Assembly: GCA_022843805.1 (NCBI GenBank)
Contig: JALHMY010000031.1
Location: 26,978 to 90,977, forward strand
DNA length: 64,000 nucleotides
Direction: 5' to 3'
From: Fuerstiella sp.
GTDB taxonomy: Bacteria > Planctomycetota > Planctomycetia > Planctomycetales > Planctomycetaceae
Shown: in pieces, positions 9,401 to 18,796 of the stretch
Layout of the letters: every line of letters starts with the position of its first letter
How positions within the stretch are numbered: the stretch's first letter is position 1
Position numbers and translations under genes: made by a program
Notes under the pieces: model-generated
Told to the model about the DNA's origin: nothing
Seen by the model: the letters and a program-made list of their open reading frames with translations, nothing else
Databases searched by the model: none

Positions 9401-12400
9401 TTCGTTGAAGATACCGCCGCCACGAGAGACCGCTGTGTTTGTCGAAATCGTCGTATTCACAAAGTCGGCTGTTCCTCGGTTGTGTACAGCACCACCGCGT
9501 GAACCTGCAGCATTCAGTGAAATCGAGCTGTTCAGAGAGTTAATTGTTCCGAGATTATAGATCCCTCCACCCTGGCTGAACGCTTCATTGCCAGCGATGT
9601 TGACGCCCCTCAGAATCACGCTGCCTTCATTAAAGATCGCACCACCATCAAATGCCTGACCATTTCGAATCGTTAGATTCTCCAGTGTCAGAACCGCACC
9701 TGGGAAGACATGGAAAACCCGGTCCAGATCGGCTGCGTCGATAATGCTGTCACGAGCACTCACACCCCGAATTGTGATATTTCCCCTGATGTCCAGGTCC
9801 CCGGTTGCTGCTGCATCTTCGAACCGACCGGCAAGGCTGAGCGTATATGTGCCAGCGGCCAGCTGAATCACATGAGCCCCCGGGGAGGAATTTCCTTCCA
9901 TCACACCGGCTCGCAGAGAAAAGCTGCCGGAGAGGTCCAGTGCCTGTCCATCTCCTACAACCGTGTCACGACTGTCTGTGAATACATTGACGGAATTCGT
10001 TACTGACCAGGACTCTGTAACGTTCGCCTGCAACGCCACGTTGTCAGTATCACGTATGCCTGACCCTGCCGCAGTCAGTGTCAATACATAAGAGCCGGCT
10101 TCGCCAGTAAAGTTTCCAAGGTTGAGTGTGTACTGCATCGGGCTGATCTGAGTCACGGAAGCCCCCGCAACAGCAGTCAGCGGTATCGTGACACCCCCGC
10201 GTCTCAGTGAGAAATCGGCAAGGTCAACCCCTGTCACATCTTCATTGAAATTGACCGTGACCGTGGAAACCGCCGTGCTGCGAGGATCAGGAGAAACCGC
10301 AACGAACGATGCCGTTGGTCCGCCGGGAAGCGAGCCGCTGGCTGTGCCGCCATCACCACCGGAATTTCCAGCTCCTGACTGACTGTCGCCGCCAGAGCTG
10401 TCTGCTGCGAAACCAGACGCATCCGCTGTCTGGGAGTTGCCCGATGCACCATTTCCAGCACCGAGTGCTGGAGCGTCAATCGTCAGACTGTAGTTTCGAG
10501 CTGTGCCGTAGCGGAATGGTTTACCTACCGCTCCGTCGTCACCCCAGTTCTCAAATTCGTCGCTGAAGATTTCAATGATGTACGTTTTTCCGGACACAAC
10601 GTTCACATTCATCGTACGGCTGCCACCAACAGGGACAACCGAGTAGTTTGGCGTGCCGTCAGGGCGAATCAGCAAGGCCTGCTCTTCACTGCCGGAATTG
10701 TGATTCACTTCGTAGACCATAAAGGTCAGGAAGTCACCCAGGAGGTCAGTTGCACCCAGGTTCACGGCAAGCGGGCCGCTGCCGCCAGCTGTGAAGGAGT
10801 AGTAGTCGCGGTCAGCCTTCAGATCGATGTTCAAATTGCTGCCCGTGGCAAGACTGTTCACATTGAACCCGCCTCCGGAGACCGTACCGAGGTTATAAGC
10901 TCCGACGAAGCTGTCATTGTCTTCGAGAGAGTCAGGAGCAATCGGTGCTTCGCCAGGCCGCACATTGAAAACGTCGCCGCGATCAAGAGAAAACGAGGTG
11001 TTTCCATTGAAACTTGGCGTGTCAACCCCCGTGTCCCACTGGTACGGCATCTCTCCCTCGCCTTCAAAGCCGAGGTTGATGACGTCGAAGAAGTCGCTGT
11101 AGCCAAGGGTTGAATTTGTCTGTCCGAATGTGTTTGAATTGACGAAGTCCGATTCGATACGCCATGAGGACGTTCCGAGTCCGTCGTAAGACCATGTCAC
11201 AACAAACACTGCCGGATCTGTGTTGTGGATGAAGTCGTGTGACCAGTTCGCCGGGTCAGTCGTAATATCGTTAAAGAACTGGAAGCCCGTGGTCCGGGTA
11301 CCATTTCTTTTTCGTGTTTCCCAGCCCCGATCAAAATGTCCGGTTGGGTTAGGTACGTTTGCAATCGAAACCTGTCGCGACTTGAACACGCCTTCCCAGT
11401 TGTCATAGAACGCAAAGCCGTTGATGACATCCAGTGAATTGCCGGTGTTATTTCGGAACACCAGGTCAAGGCGTGCCAATGGGTCACGGTAACCATAGAT
11501 CCAGCGGAATCGCGGATCGCCCACGTCGAACACGTCGCCCATCTGCCACATGATCTGCGACACGAAGTTATCAAAGTAAACGTCAGCCCCGAAGTTACCG
11601 TCAAATCGGTTATCTACAACTTCTGCATCAATACCCGACAGACCAAGTTCGTAGGCCGGATCCGCAGCCCTGTTGAATCCACCTTCTGCTGTACCAACCC
11701 GAATGACAAGCCCGCCCAGTGTCCCGGTCTGCTGTGTATATCGATGCGTATGGTCCGGGTGGGGAGAAATGCTGGTGTCATTCGCACTGTTGCTTTCATT
11801 GATTGGCACAGTGGAAGTCACTGAAGACGTCCCGTTGGACTGGATCAGGTTATTCTGAACTCGCAGTTCGATGTTTGGATTGATCGCCGTCTGGCCATTT
11901 CGGAACACTTCCAGATAGATGTCGAGCGGGTCGTTCGGCCCGTTCTGTCGCTGGAAGTGCGAGGCGGTGTTCATTACATAAACACCCTCATATCCATTGG
12001 AAAGAATCTGATTGCCGATCAGCGATACATACACGTCATGCTGAACGCGGTTCAGAACATCAATCCCTCGTTTGCCGTTATTGACAATTCGGGAATTCCT
12101 AATCGTCAGGCCGGAGTTATAATCGTAGGCGACGTCCTGTCCGCCCCCGGTTCTTGGAGGGATGGCTGATATGCTGTCGCCGAGGAATTCGACGCCGTCA
12201 CCACCATTGCTGCTGATGACAGCATCAGCGATGGTGATAAATGTGTCGGTAACAACTTCTTCGCCATGCTGCAGGTTTCCATCTTCACCGTCAGCGACGT
12301 TTCCATTCAAAATGCCGTTGATGAAGCCAATCTGAGTGAGTGCTTCGTCTTTTGTGAAGTGACCAATATCGATTCCATCTCCCTGATTGTTGCGGAAGAA

Positions 12401-15400
12401 GTTTCGATTGGACTGAATATGACGACGTCTGTCGAGCAGTTCAAGGTGTGCACCAGAGGACTGAACGATCTTCAGCCCGTCTTCGCCGTTGCCGTCAAAG
12501 TAATTTGCGTTTCCAATGCTTCCATCGCCCAGCTTTGCCGATGTGCCCTGGCCAAGCATCAAACCGCTCTGCACGTTCTGGACGAACTGGGTATTCATGG
12601 CGATCAGGTCAATATCCGAACCGCCAACCCGGCGGCGGAATGGATCGTTCTTATCGTCAATGGAAACGATTCGTACCCCGTCTTCGCCGTTGAAATTGAA
12701 TTCTGAATTACGCCAGTCAAACGCCCCGAAAGCCGTTCCGTGACTGCGGAAGCCCGTCAGGGTATTGCTGTTAAACGTGGTGTTTGTGAATGTTGTTGTC
12801 AGCTTCAGAGCATCCAGGAACTTAAATGCGTCGACGCTGAAGCCGTCACCAATGTTGCTGTCAATGTGGGAATTATCCGCAGTGATAATTACATCGACCT
12901 GCAGAAATGCGAATATTCCGATACCGCCAGCTCTGTTTGCCGAACCCGGCACGCCATCGTTCGGATGATAACCCTGACCGGCAGGGTTATGACCGTTTCT
13001 CAGCACTGAGTTGCGGTCGAACTGAACTGACAGACGGGCGGCTGCCTGAACATCGATACGCAGCCCGTACTGACCGTTATCTGTGATTACGTTTTCATTG
13101 ATCTGAAAGTCCAGGCGGTCTTTTACCGTGTTGTGGGCCAGCAGCGAGAAACCATCACCACCATTGTTGGTGGCTCGGTTCTTTTCAAAGATCACCTGAT
13201 TCAGGTCAGCATCTTCGGTACGCTCAAAATGGAAACCATCCAGATCGTTGTTCAAAAACGTATTGTTGGTGACCTGCAGATCCTGAATGCGGCTGCGTTC
13301 ACGCAGGGCAAAGAACAGTCCATGGCCGTCGTTGCCAAGGTTGTCCACTCCGATTGTGTTTCCGTCGATGACAGAACGTGACAGCAGGGAGACGGCGTCA
13401 GCCGCCACATCCTGATTGTCCATCCGAATCACAATTCCATCACCCTGGAACATTGTCGCCGCATTACCGTCGTCCCGGGTGGATGAAATCGTATTCTGTC
13501 GAATTTCGAATGAGCCTGTGCCGTAGTCAAGTGCTTCGATAACAATACCGGCCTGAGTATTCTGAGACAGCACGTTTCCATCGCCGGCCGCCGACGTACC
13601 AATATTGACGTCGAATCCAAGATCCTGCAGACCAGGCAATGCCAGATTGTCAGCCGGATCCAAAGGCAGATCGGTCCCAAGCCCAAAGCTGTGGGACGCG
13701 ATGTGGATGCCCTTCTGCGTATTTGAAGAGATATTGTTGGCAACAATATCCGCATTGAACTGAGTACCGGTCTTCAGGTCGACATAGATCCCGGTCATCG
13801 TATTTCCGGTGATCGTGTTTTGCCCGATTCTCTGAGGAATTCTGTCGCCGGTGAAAGTGGTGTCCCTGAGAGATACCCACTGACCGCCGCCTCCATAGAC
13901 ACCGTTTCCGGCAGATCCGTCAAGCCGGAATGAATCGGCATTCAGTACGGTTACCCTGAACGTTCCATTGGCAGCCGTATTTCCCAGAACCCCCGTGACT
14001 CGAATTTCTTCTCCGGTCTGCAGACCGTGCCCCGGAGATGTAACCACGATGCCAGCGACATTAGTCGCATTGGTGACGACATTTCCTGTCCAGCTTCCAA
14101 AACCAGTTGTCGTATCGTACGCCCCGTTGCCAGTGCTTCCATCGAGGGTGAAGCGATCAGCGTCGATCACCGTCACCTTCTGAACACCATTTGCATTCGT
14201 ATTTCCCTGAACATTGCTGATTCGGACTCGCTGCCCTGTGACCAGACCATGTCCCGGCGAAGTGATTTCGATTGGTCCGGCGTTTGTGGCGGCTCGAATC
14301 GTGCCTCGGGGAACCGTAGACTGCATGTCAATCTGAACGAGGCCCCGAGCACTGCCGTCCGGCTGAATATTGGGAACATACCATGCACCACCACCACTGT
14401 AATTGACGTTGGCGCCCGTTCCGTCAACCCCCAGAAGACGAAACCGGTTAGGGTCAATTCGTTCGATCGTTCGCAGCCCATTGGCAGGATGAGCGATCGA
14501 AAGGTCCAGATTGACCATACCCTGAATCATGATCTGTTCGCCGGTCTGCAACCCATGGTTTGCAGATGTGATCACGACCGGATTGCCGTCAAACACCTGT
14601 TGCACCAGTCCGGATCTTGACGACACAGGCAAAATCGAAATCCCGTGGCCGCCGTTATTGGCAACATTGTTGCCAATAATCGCACCAAAGAAATTGCTGT
14701 CTGTCATATCCAGCCGGATACCGTCCCGTCCCGACGACGAAAACTGATTTCCGGTGACTACCGCACTGACATCACTGAATCCCTGAGCGTCGATCAGAAG
14801 ACCGAACCCCGGAGCCCCCACAACTCGGTTGTTGGTGATCGTCGCGTTGGTCACCGGAGAATTTGTCAGATTCAAATTGATGCCGCTGTTGGCCCCTGCT
14901 GCACCTGGTCCAACAATAAACTGCGACGCTGCTATCGATGCCGGATCGCCGGCCATTTGCCCTGCTACTGATTTGTTGCCTGAAAAATTGATGTTAACGT
15001 CGGCACCAATCAAATCATCGCCAAAGATTGACGCGGGTACGCCGCCGGCAATGTCAATGTCGACCAGAAAGCGAAGAGTCTCGCCTGGAGCAAAGTCAGT
15101 GAATGTTGCCGTCAGTACCTGCTTGTTGGCACTCAGAGTTGCACCGGTGAATCCGGTCAGTACTCCCGTGTTGCCGATCGGTGTAAACGGCTTGCCGGTC
15201 ACGGGATCGATATCAAATTCCAGTCCCAGTCCGGATACGTCAAACACGAAAGTCTGAAGGCGCTCGCCCTGTGTCGCATTATTCGTCAAAACAAACGGCT
15301 GAACGAATGTGTCTCCGTCCGCTCTGAAAAGGACATTGGCACCTTCGGCAGCACCAATCACATTGTTGGTAATTGCAAGTCCGTCGATCGCATTGTTCGT

Positions 15401-16087
15401 GGCATTGATCTGAATTGAGTCGCGATTCAGAGTTGTAATCTGTGTGTTATTCAGAATGCGGAAGTTATCTGCTGCAGCGCCGTTGACGTTCAGCACAATA
15501 CCTTCAAATCCCGCTCCCGCATTGATTCGATTCTCCGTGATCAGACCATTGTCGATCAGAGAACCATTGACCGCATCCAGCCGGATCCCGGGAATCACCG
15601 AATCATCGATTGTGACCGCGTCAGCGTCCGTATTGGAGAGTGTCAGATCAATACCCCGACCATTGGTTGGCGAGGTAATGCTGACGTCTTCAATGGCAAT
15701 CGTGTGCAATCCGGAGATGTTTGTCAGGTCGATATCAAATCCGGTGACCGTATAGTTGCTGACAAAGATCGATTCAATCGCCAGGCTGTTCAGCGTCATC
15801 CCCGAGAGATTTACGGTGATGGCATTGCCGGAGCTGGCCGCGATGTTAATCCCTTCAATGACCAGCGAATCTTTGCCGACCATGTGAGAATTGTTGATGC
15901 TGATGCCGCCAGAACCGGTCGTAAACAGTGACTGGTTGTCAGCATTCACCACGAGGGCCGTTAACAGTGCCCGATTTTCGAGCTCCTCGGTCCGCACCCG
16001 ACGAGATCCGGTTGCTGCCAGCCTTCTGGTTGTGGCTGTCGATAGGAAATGTCGTTTTGCGGCGGAGAGCCAGGTGTTCAGAAGCAT
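6476..16087 (-). CDS. giant multidomain surface/secreted protein (beta-helix, PPC, PKD, FN3-like)
   Basis: 3203-residue protein, probably exported. The N-terminus has a basic region and a motif (TEELENRALLTA, about residues 33-44) resembling the planctomycete LEPR-XLL signal. Modules in order: right-handed beta-helix repeats (~45-490), three FCCH-like repeats (~498-740; HGLxTGE/QxxxxxG cores), more beta-helix (~740-1690), a pre-peptidase-C-like domain (~1715-1860), a Gly/Ser linker, an Ig/SwmB-like domain (~1920-2020), a PMP-like GGxxxN beta-helix (~2030-2330), a PKD domain (~2400-2490), and six FN3-like repeats each ending in WVRxxxxxGxxxxWS (~2495-3060). The C-terminus ends with a short hydrophobic stretch and RRRKERE, which may be a sorting tail. 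I see no cysteine from the ATG at 16087; the longer TTG-started frame (from 16300) would add a Cys-rich, unrelated 71 residues. Role is probably adhesion or cell-surface structure. Confidence 0.85.
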   Translation of the reverse strand: MLLNTWLSAAKRHFLSTATTRRLAATGSRRVRTEELENRALLTALVVNADNQSLFTTGSGGISINNSHMVGKDSLVIEGINIAASSGNAITVNLSGMTLNSLAIESIFVSNYTVTGFDIDLTNISGLHTIAIEDVSITSPTNGRGIDLTLSNTDADAVTIDDSVIPGIRLDAVNGSLIDNGLITENRINAGAGFEGIVLNVNGAAADNFRILNNTQITTLNRDSIQINATNNAIDGLAITNNVIGAAEGANVLFRADGDTFVQPFVLTNNATQGERLQTFVFDVSGLGLEFDIDPVTGKPFTPIGNTGVLTGFTGATLSANKQVLTATFTDFAPGETLRFLVDIDIAGGVPASIFGDDLIGADVNINFSGNKSVAGQMAGDPASIAASQFIVGPGAAGANSGINLNLTNSPVTNATITNNRVVGAPGFGLLIDAQGFSDVSAVVTGNQFSSSGRDGIRLDMTDSNFFGAIIGNNVANNGGHGISILPVSSRSGLVQQVFDGNPVVITSANHGLQTGEQIMIQGMVNLDLSIAHPANGLRTIERIDPNRFRLLGVDGTGANVNYSGGGAWYVPNIQPDGSARGLVQIDMQSTVPRGTIRAATNAGPIEITSPGHGLVTGQRVRISNVQGNTNANGVQKVTVIDADRFTLDGSTGNGAYDTTTGFGSWTGNVVTNATNVAGIVVTSPGHGLQTGEEIRVTGVLGNTAANGTFRVTVLNADSFRLDGSAGNGVYGGGGQWVSLRDTTFTGDRIPQRIGQNTITGNTMTGIYVDLKTGTQFNADIVANNISSNTQKGIHIASHSFGLGTDLPLDPADNLALPGLQDLGFDVNIGTSAAGDGNVLSQNTQAGIVIEALDYGTGSFEIRQNTISSTRDDGNAATMFQGDGIVIRMDNQDVAADAVSLLSRSVIDGNTIGVDNLGNDGHGLFFALRERSRIQDLQVTNNTFLNNDLDGFHFERTEDADLNQVIFEKNRATNNGGDGFSLLAHNTVKDRLDFQINENVITDNGQYGLRIDVQAAARLSVQFDRNSVLRNGHNPAGQGYHPNDGVPGSANRAGGIGIFAFLQVDVIITADNSHIDSNIGDGFSVDAFKFLDALKLTTTFTNTTFNSNTLTGFRSHGTAFGAFDWRNSEFNFNGEDGVRIVSIDDKNDPFRRRVGGSDIDLIAMNTQFVQNVQSGLMLGQGTSAKLGDGSIGNANYFDGNGEDGLKIVQSSGAHLELLDRRRHIQSNRNFFRNNQGDGIDIGHFTKDEALTQIGFINGILNGNVADGEDGNLQHGEEVVTDTFITIADAVISSNGGDGVEFLGDSISAIPPRTGGGQDVAYDYNSGLTIRNSRIVNNGKRGIDVLNRVQHDVYVSLIGNQILSNGYEGVYVMNTASHFQRQNGPNDPLDIYLEVFRNGQTAINPNIELRVQNNLIQSNGTSSVTSTVPINESNSANDTSISPHPDHTHRYTQQTGTLGGLVIRVGTAEGGFNRAADPAYELGLSGIDAEVVDNRFDGNFGADVYFDNFVSQIMWQMGDVFDVGDPRFRWIYGYRDPLARLDLVFRNNTGNSLDVINGFAFYDNWEGVFKSRQVSIANVPNPTGHFDRGWETRKRNGTRTTGFQFFNDITTDPANWSHDFIHNTDPAVFVVTWSYDGLGTSSWRIESDFVNSNTFGQTNSTLGYSDFFDVINLGFEGEGEMPYQWDTGVDTPSFNGNTSFSLDRGDVFNVRPGEAPIAPDSLEDNDSFVGAYNLGTVSGGGFNVNSLATGSNLNIDLKADRDYYSFTAGGSGPLAVNLGATDLLGDFLTFMVYEVNHNSGSEEQALLIRPDGTPNYSVVPVGGSRTMNVNVVSGKTYIIEIFSDEFENWGDDGAVGKPFRYGTARNYSLTIDAPALGAGNGASGNSQTADASGFAADSSGGDSQSGAGNSGGDGGTASGSLPGGPTASFVAVSPDPRSTAVSTVTVNFNEDVTGVDLADFSLRRGGVTIPLTAVAGASVTQISPMQYTLNLGNFTGEAGSYVLTLTAAGSGIRDTDNVALQANVTESWSVTNSVNVFTDSRDTVVGDGQALDLSGSFSLRAGVMEGNSSPGAHVIQLAAGTYTLSLAGRFEDAAATGDLDIRGNITIRGVSARDSIIDAADLDRVFHVFPGAVLTLENLTIRNGQAFDGGAIFNEGSVILRGVNIAGNEAFSQGGGIYNLGTINSLNSSISLNAAGSRGGAVHNRGTADFVNTTISTNTAVSRGGGIFNEGTAVSRMTNVTVANNSAGSRAGGIGTESTGSASLGNTIVAQNTTDPSSVALGSKNQDILGTVVSNGFNLVSILDSSFATPASAGLVTSDLFGRTDTPLATGIGALSSSAGNGTWQHPLQAGSIAVDNGNNALFPAASLLASFDQIGNPRLIEADLDGTVTIDIGAIEMFVSQPVAIGVATPDYAGIGQTITFDGSRSTHTNPSVRRIVSWRWDLDNNGSFESTGVSVTGSFNTNGTKTVVLQVTDDTGVTDTDTLTVIVGVPNAPVVNRPFSVTTDLTPTISWESGIKNYDLVIDKLAFAGAPAINNYITRTGLTANSFTPPTNLPVGQYRVTVIAKNSSGQTPSVPYVFEVRRINQTAPVGNVFDTTPRFTWDSIPGTSRYDIWVDQTLPSISRQVVRNEFVSNASFEPSSSLGPGTFTWWVRAYDADGNVGDWSVGKTFSIVKPTVLTPGAATLDSTPTITWSSVGAPRYELWVDQVGGTNRIIHQTALTTTSFTPATALPNGTYRVWVRGLALDGESGLWSDVRTFQMDFRVGPITITPVGITTDTTPTFSWQAVEGVASYDLWVDDVTGGKSQVIRVQNIPHVNGASTISWTSPGILNPGQYRWWVRSNSVEGPKSGWSAATNFTVPVPAMTAPVGIVTGTNRPTFQWTGVAQYVSYQLWVDNLTTGTTQVINVSGITGTQYTPDLPLENGNFRAWVRGTDAAGNRSNWSAPLNFTMNAGVSGAPTAVSPRISTGNNRPTFTWTPAANATTYQLIVTQLTASGQPTVINVSNIPGTVVNSVVSYTTTTSLTPGQTYRWWVRGISSNGVAGAWSQPVDFRVTSTDDSQPLLPFDSDGEVQLIPVVATFNAQYEYADDVISIAAHPAGTVVQMNPERMLEAPAGANTVEIQGNADESSAVEIDTVMQMWADGELSEVPESQSSVPAAAAMPELASSSTQAKTSVAEAGATSFLTGLLAMATGRPVRRRKERE

Positions 16088-16166
16088 TGTCTGTATCCAC
16101 GTCCAAACGGAACTAAAGATGAACCAGCACTCACAGTAAGGTTCAGGGCATAACACATCGGCGTAT

Positions 16167-16192
16167 CGCAGGCGAGTATGGTGACGCCTGCG
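16167..16192 (-). other. stem-loop in the 5' leader of the giant gene
   Basis: CGCAGGCG (16167-16174) pairs perfectly with CGCCTGCG (16185-16192) around a 10-base loop, 80-105 bases upstream of the chosen ATG at 16087. It could be a leader RNA structure or a protein site; no T tract follows. Function unknown. Confidence 0.4.
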
Positions 16193-16550
16193 AAGGGAGG
16201 GTTCAAGAATGATCTGACCCCGACAACCAATCATTGTCAGGTTCAGCGACTTCTGCCGGAGCGCAACGTCCCCTGCAGAAAGCGTTTTCCCCCACATCAA
16301 TCACTCGGACAAAGTAATTCGCTGTGTTGAGCAAATCAGATCTGCCAAAAATAAATGTGCGACAATCCTGAGATCAGACGGTTGAAGCAGCGTTAACCAA
16401 CAAATTGTGCTGGCGCTGGTGCAAATTTGGCGTTTTTTCTCCGACCGCCTGATTGTCAGCATCGTTATTCCGGGAAAAATTGTGATAACCGGCAACTTTA
16501 CTGTTCAATTCAACTCATTCCAGCCTTCGCAGCTTTGCCGATCTGACAGT

Positions 16551-17492
16551 TCAGTTCGAGGAGGGGGAGGTAGTCTGACCGAACACCAGCGTCAGTTCCT
16601 GGTCTTCTCGCAGGCGTTTGGAGCGAATTCGAATCGTATCCTGAGTCAGACGATTGGCCCCCGGTACCTTGATCGCCAGCTGAACCTTGTGATCGACAAC
16701 CTCCACGCTCTCGGTTGGACGAACCGCCTTGAGTCCGCTGGGAGAACTAACCGCCGCTGCAAAGGGCGATTTTGGCTCATAAGGAATTTTCTGGCGGTAA
16801 TTGTCGGTTCCCTTAACTTCTCCTGAAAGGTCCGATAACCGATATCGAGACACATCATCCGGAAGTCGAATTTGAATGATAATCAGGTAATTCTGCCCGG
16901 AGGCCGGGTTTTTGGGCTCAGTCCACGCGGTAAAACTGCCCCTGGTCACCGCAAGTCCGGCTTCAGGCATCCTGAACACCAGACCATTGCCATTTCCGCC
17001 TTCTTTTTCTGACGGATTGGATGCTGTAAACGTTCGCAATGCCTCCGCGGCAACCATATCAATCTGGCCGTCCGGAGAGGTTCTCAGGTGATTTGCCAGC
17101 TGCTCGACGCTGGATTCGGATTCCGATTCCCCGGTACTCAGTTCGGTGACTATTTCCAGCCTGGCTGCGTCGTCCACCACCTGTTCGTCCGCCAGAGCTG
17201 CCGCAAGTGGCTCCGTTCTCTCCGGCTCCGGATCAGAAAAACTGACACCAAAATGATAAACAAACAGCAGCACACCGCCGTAGGCAATCGCATGCAGGGC
17301 GGCAGATGCATAGTAGCCGAGCGCTGCGATGCTGCTCAGCGATCTGCGAACCCGGACCATGATAACACTGGCCTGCTGCGTTGATTTTCCCTTGCCGGGA
17401 TCCTTCGGTGATAAATCGCCAGCTCCAGGCGCGAGCAGATGCTCCCCCTGCGGCAATGTGGTCAGCTGATTCGATTCCGGAATAGACGACAT
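16551..17492 (-). CDS. hypothetical single-pass membrane protein
   Basis: 313-residue protein of no family I recognise. It has an N-terminal cytoplasmic segment of about 55 residues rich in Gly, Pro and Lys, one hydrophobic helix at about residues 58-82 (ALGYYASAALHAIAYGGVLLF), an acidic linker (residues 88-135), and a C-terminal ~170-residue region of beta character ending in Ser/Asn. The layout suggests an anchored domain exposed outside the cytoplasmic membrane. It lies upstream of and co-oriented with the giant surface-protein gene, about 460 bp away, so a link in envelope function is possible but unproven. The GroES-like gene is divergent on the right. Confidence 0.7.
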   Translation of the reverse strand: MSSIPESNQLTTLPQGEHLLAPGAGDLSPKDPGKGKSTQQASVIMVRVRRSLSSIAALGYYASAALHAIAYGGVLLFVYHFGVSFSDPEPERTEPLAAALADEQVVDDAARLEIVTELSTGESESESSVEQLANHLRTSPDGQIDMVAAEALRTFTASNPSEKEGGNGNGLVFRMPEAGLAVTRGSFTAWTEPKNPASGQNYLIIIQIRLPDDVSRYRLSDLSGEVKGTDNYRQKIPYEPKSPFAAAVSSPSGLKAVRPTESVEVVDHKVQLAIKVPGANRLTQDTIRIRSKRLREDQELTLVFGQTTSPSSN

Positions 17493-17818
17493 ATGGTGTG
17501 GACGATCGTTAAGCCCTCAGACGAACCCTATATTCCTGACGAGTGCCATCCGGCAGCATTCATTGCTGCTGTGTATTATCGATTTCCGACGACCAGTGTC
17601 GACTGTGTTGTTTGGATGTTTTTGCAGAACTCGATTTTGTCCAACTCTGTCGGGGAGAGTTTCGGCGGATTAGCCAGACACAGAAAAATCCGAAGTCAAC
17701 CACTTCTCAAGTGACGTTCGGGTGTTTAAAACGTGTAGTGAACGCTGTGTAAAATCGTTCGGGGCTGGTCAGGACCTTTAAGGGGCGGCCGAGCCGGAAA
17801 CAAAAGGAACATCAGGAA
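17493..17818. other. 326-bp divergent intergenic region
   Basis: This gap separates the minus-strand membrane protein from the GroES-like gene and should carry both promoters. I see no ORF with coding character and no clear palindrome. AAAGGA at 17803-17808 is a plausible ribosome-binding site for the GTG at 17819. Confidence 0.5.
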
Positions 17819-18187
17819 GTGACCGACTACGTTGAACCGCTCGGCATGCGAGTACTGATTCGTAAAGACGAAGCACGTCAGCAGACTCGTGGAGGGATTG
17901 TTTTGCCGGACAACTCAGAGATCCCAACGATTACTGGTCGTGTGGTGGAAATCAGTGTTCAGATTGAGCGGGACGAAGATTTTCCTATTAGAAAATATGA
18001 CCGGGTGCTGTTTCATCCAAAAAACGCGATCCCGGTGGATTTCGAGTCTGACAACCTTCTGTACGTGGTACCAGCATCGGACGTTGTCGCTGTCTTTCGT
18101 CGATTGCCGAACGAAATTCCCCGACTTGAATCTTCGTCAGAACGGGAACAGTTTGACAGCGGCAGTTCAGATGCTGACCTGAAGTGA
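17819..18187 (+). CDS. GroES-like co-chaperonin family protein
   Basis: 122-residue Cpn10-fold protein. It shows the GroES pattern: PLGMRVLIRKDEA, then TRGGIVLPDN (mobile-loop region with GGIVL), GRVVEIS, YDRVLFHPKNAIPVDF and LYVVPASDVVAV. The C-terminus extends about 25 residues past the normal end with an acidic, Ser-rich tail (ESSSEREQFDSGSSDADLK). No groL lies beside it, so it is an orphan or specialised copy; planctomycetes commonly carry several chaperonin genes. The start is GTG with AAAGGA ten bases upstream. It may cap a chaperonin ring encoded elsewhere, or act alone. Confidence 0.8.
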   Translation: MTDYVEPLGMRVLIRKDEARQQTRGGIVLPDNSEIPTITGRVVEISVQIERDEDFPIRKYDRVLFHPKNAIPVDFESDNLLYVVPASDVVAVFRRLPNEIPRLESSSEREQFDSGSSDADLK

Positions 18188-18295
18188 TGTTTTCATAACG
18201 GCAATTTACGGGGGTTAACACCCGGACCGAAAGCTTAACTTCGCCAGCCTCGCCGAGATCTTTTGTACCACCATCCGCTTGAGTATAGGCGGCTC

Positions 18296-18610
18296 ATGAT
18301 TCGTCGATTTTTGAAGAATTACATCCCACGACATCGCAATCGCTTCAATCAGATTTTGCATCTGATTGGAGTTCCACTGACATTTGTGGGGACCCCCTGG
18401 TGCATGATCTCCGGTACGGCGTGGTACTGGGCTGCCGCCTGTTTCTTCATTGGCTATGGATTGCAATTTGCCGGTCATGCCGTTGAGGGAAACGATGCCG
18501 GTGAGGCTGTCTTTGTGAAGAAGATGCTCGGAATGCCGTATACCGAGTATGGGCCTCATTCCAATTCGTCAAGTGCTTCGGATTGCTCCGTCGATACGAC
18601 TCAGGGATGA
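18296..18610 (+). CDS. Mpo1-like (DUF962) membrane protein
   Basis: 104-residue protein resembling the DUF962/Mpo1 family, whose yeast member is a dioxygenase acting on 2-hydroxy fatty acids. Family-like features are HLIGVPLTFVG after an N-terminal basic segment (RFLKNYIPRHRNRFNQ), two hydrophobic helices (~28-45 and ~48-65), and FAGHAVEGNDAGEAV, which holds the conserved His and Glu expected for metal binding. The start at 18296 (MIRRFLKN) fits the family better than the upstream in-frame ATG at 18263. Enzyme activity has not been shown for bacterial members that I know of. Confidence 0.7.
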   Translation: MIRRFLKNYIPRHRNRFNQILHLIGVPLTFVGTPWCMISGTAWYWAAACFFIGYGLQFAGHAVEGNDAGEAVFVKKMLGMPYTEYGPHSNSSSASDCSVDTTQG

Positions 18611-18796
18611 ATCAGGACCACTTCAGGTCCTCGGTCAGTGCTGCCGTCTGAATTTGAGCAGCATTGGTCCGTCAGAGTCCCCGGCACATGGATGTGTCGG
18701 TAGATGCTTCTCCATCGGTTGCAATGACTCTTCAGCACACGAGTGCCGTGAAGAGTGTATTCAGCGATGTTGTATCTGATCAGACAGGGAAGTCAG

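Noticed and set aside
14027..14620. Plus-strand 197-residue frame inside the giant gene
   Set aside because: It is antisense to FCCH-like and beta-helix repeats; low-quality composition typical of a shadow frame.
16088..16300. 71-residue N-terminal extension of the giant protein from TTG at 16300
   Set aside because: It contains several cysteines, unlike the rest of the protein, and precedes the LEPR-XLL-like signal; it is probably leader sequence.
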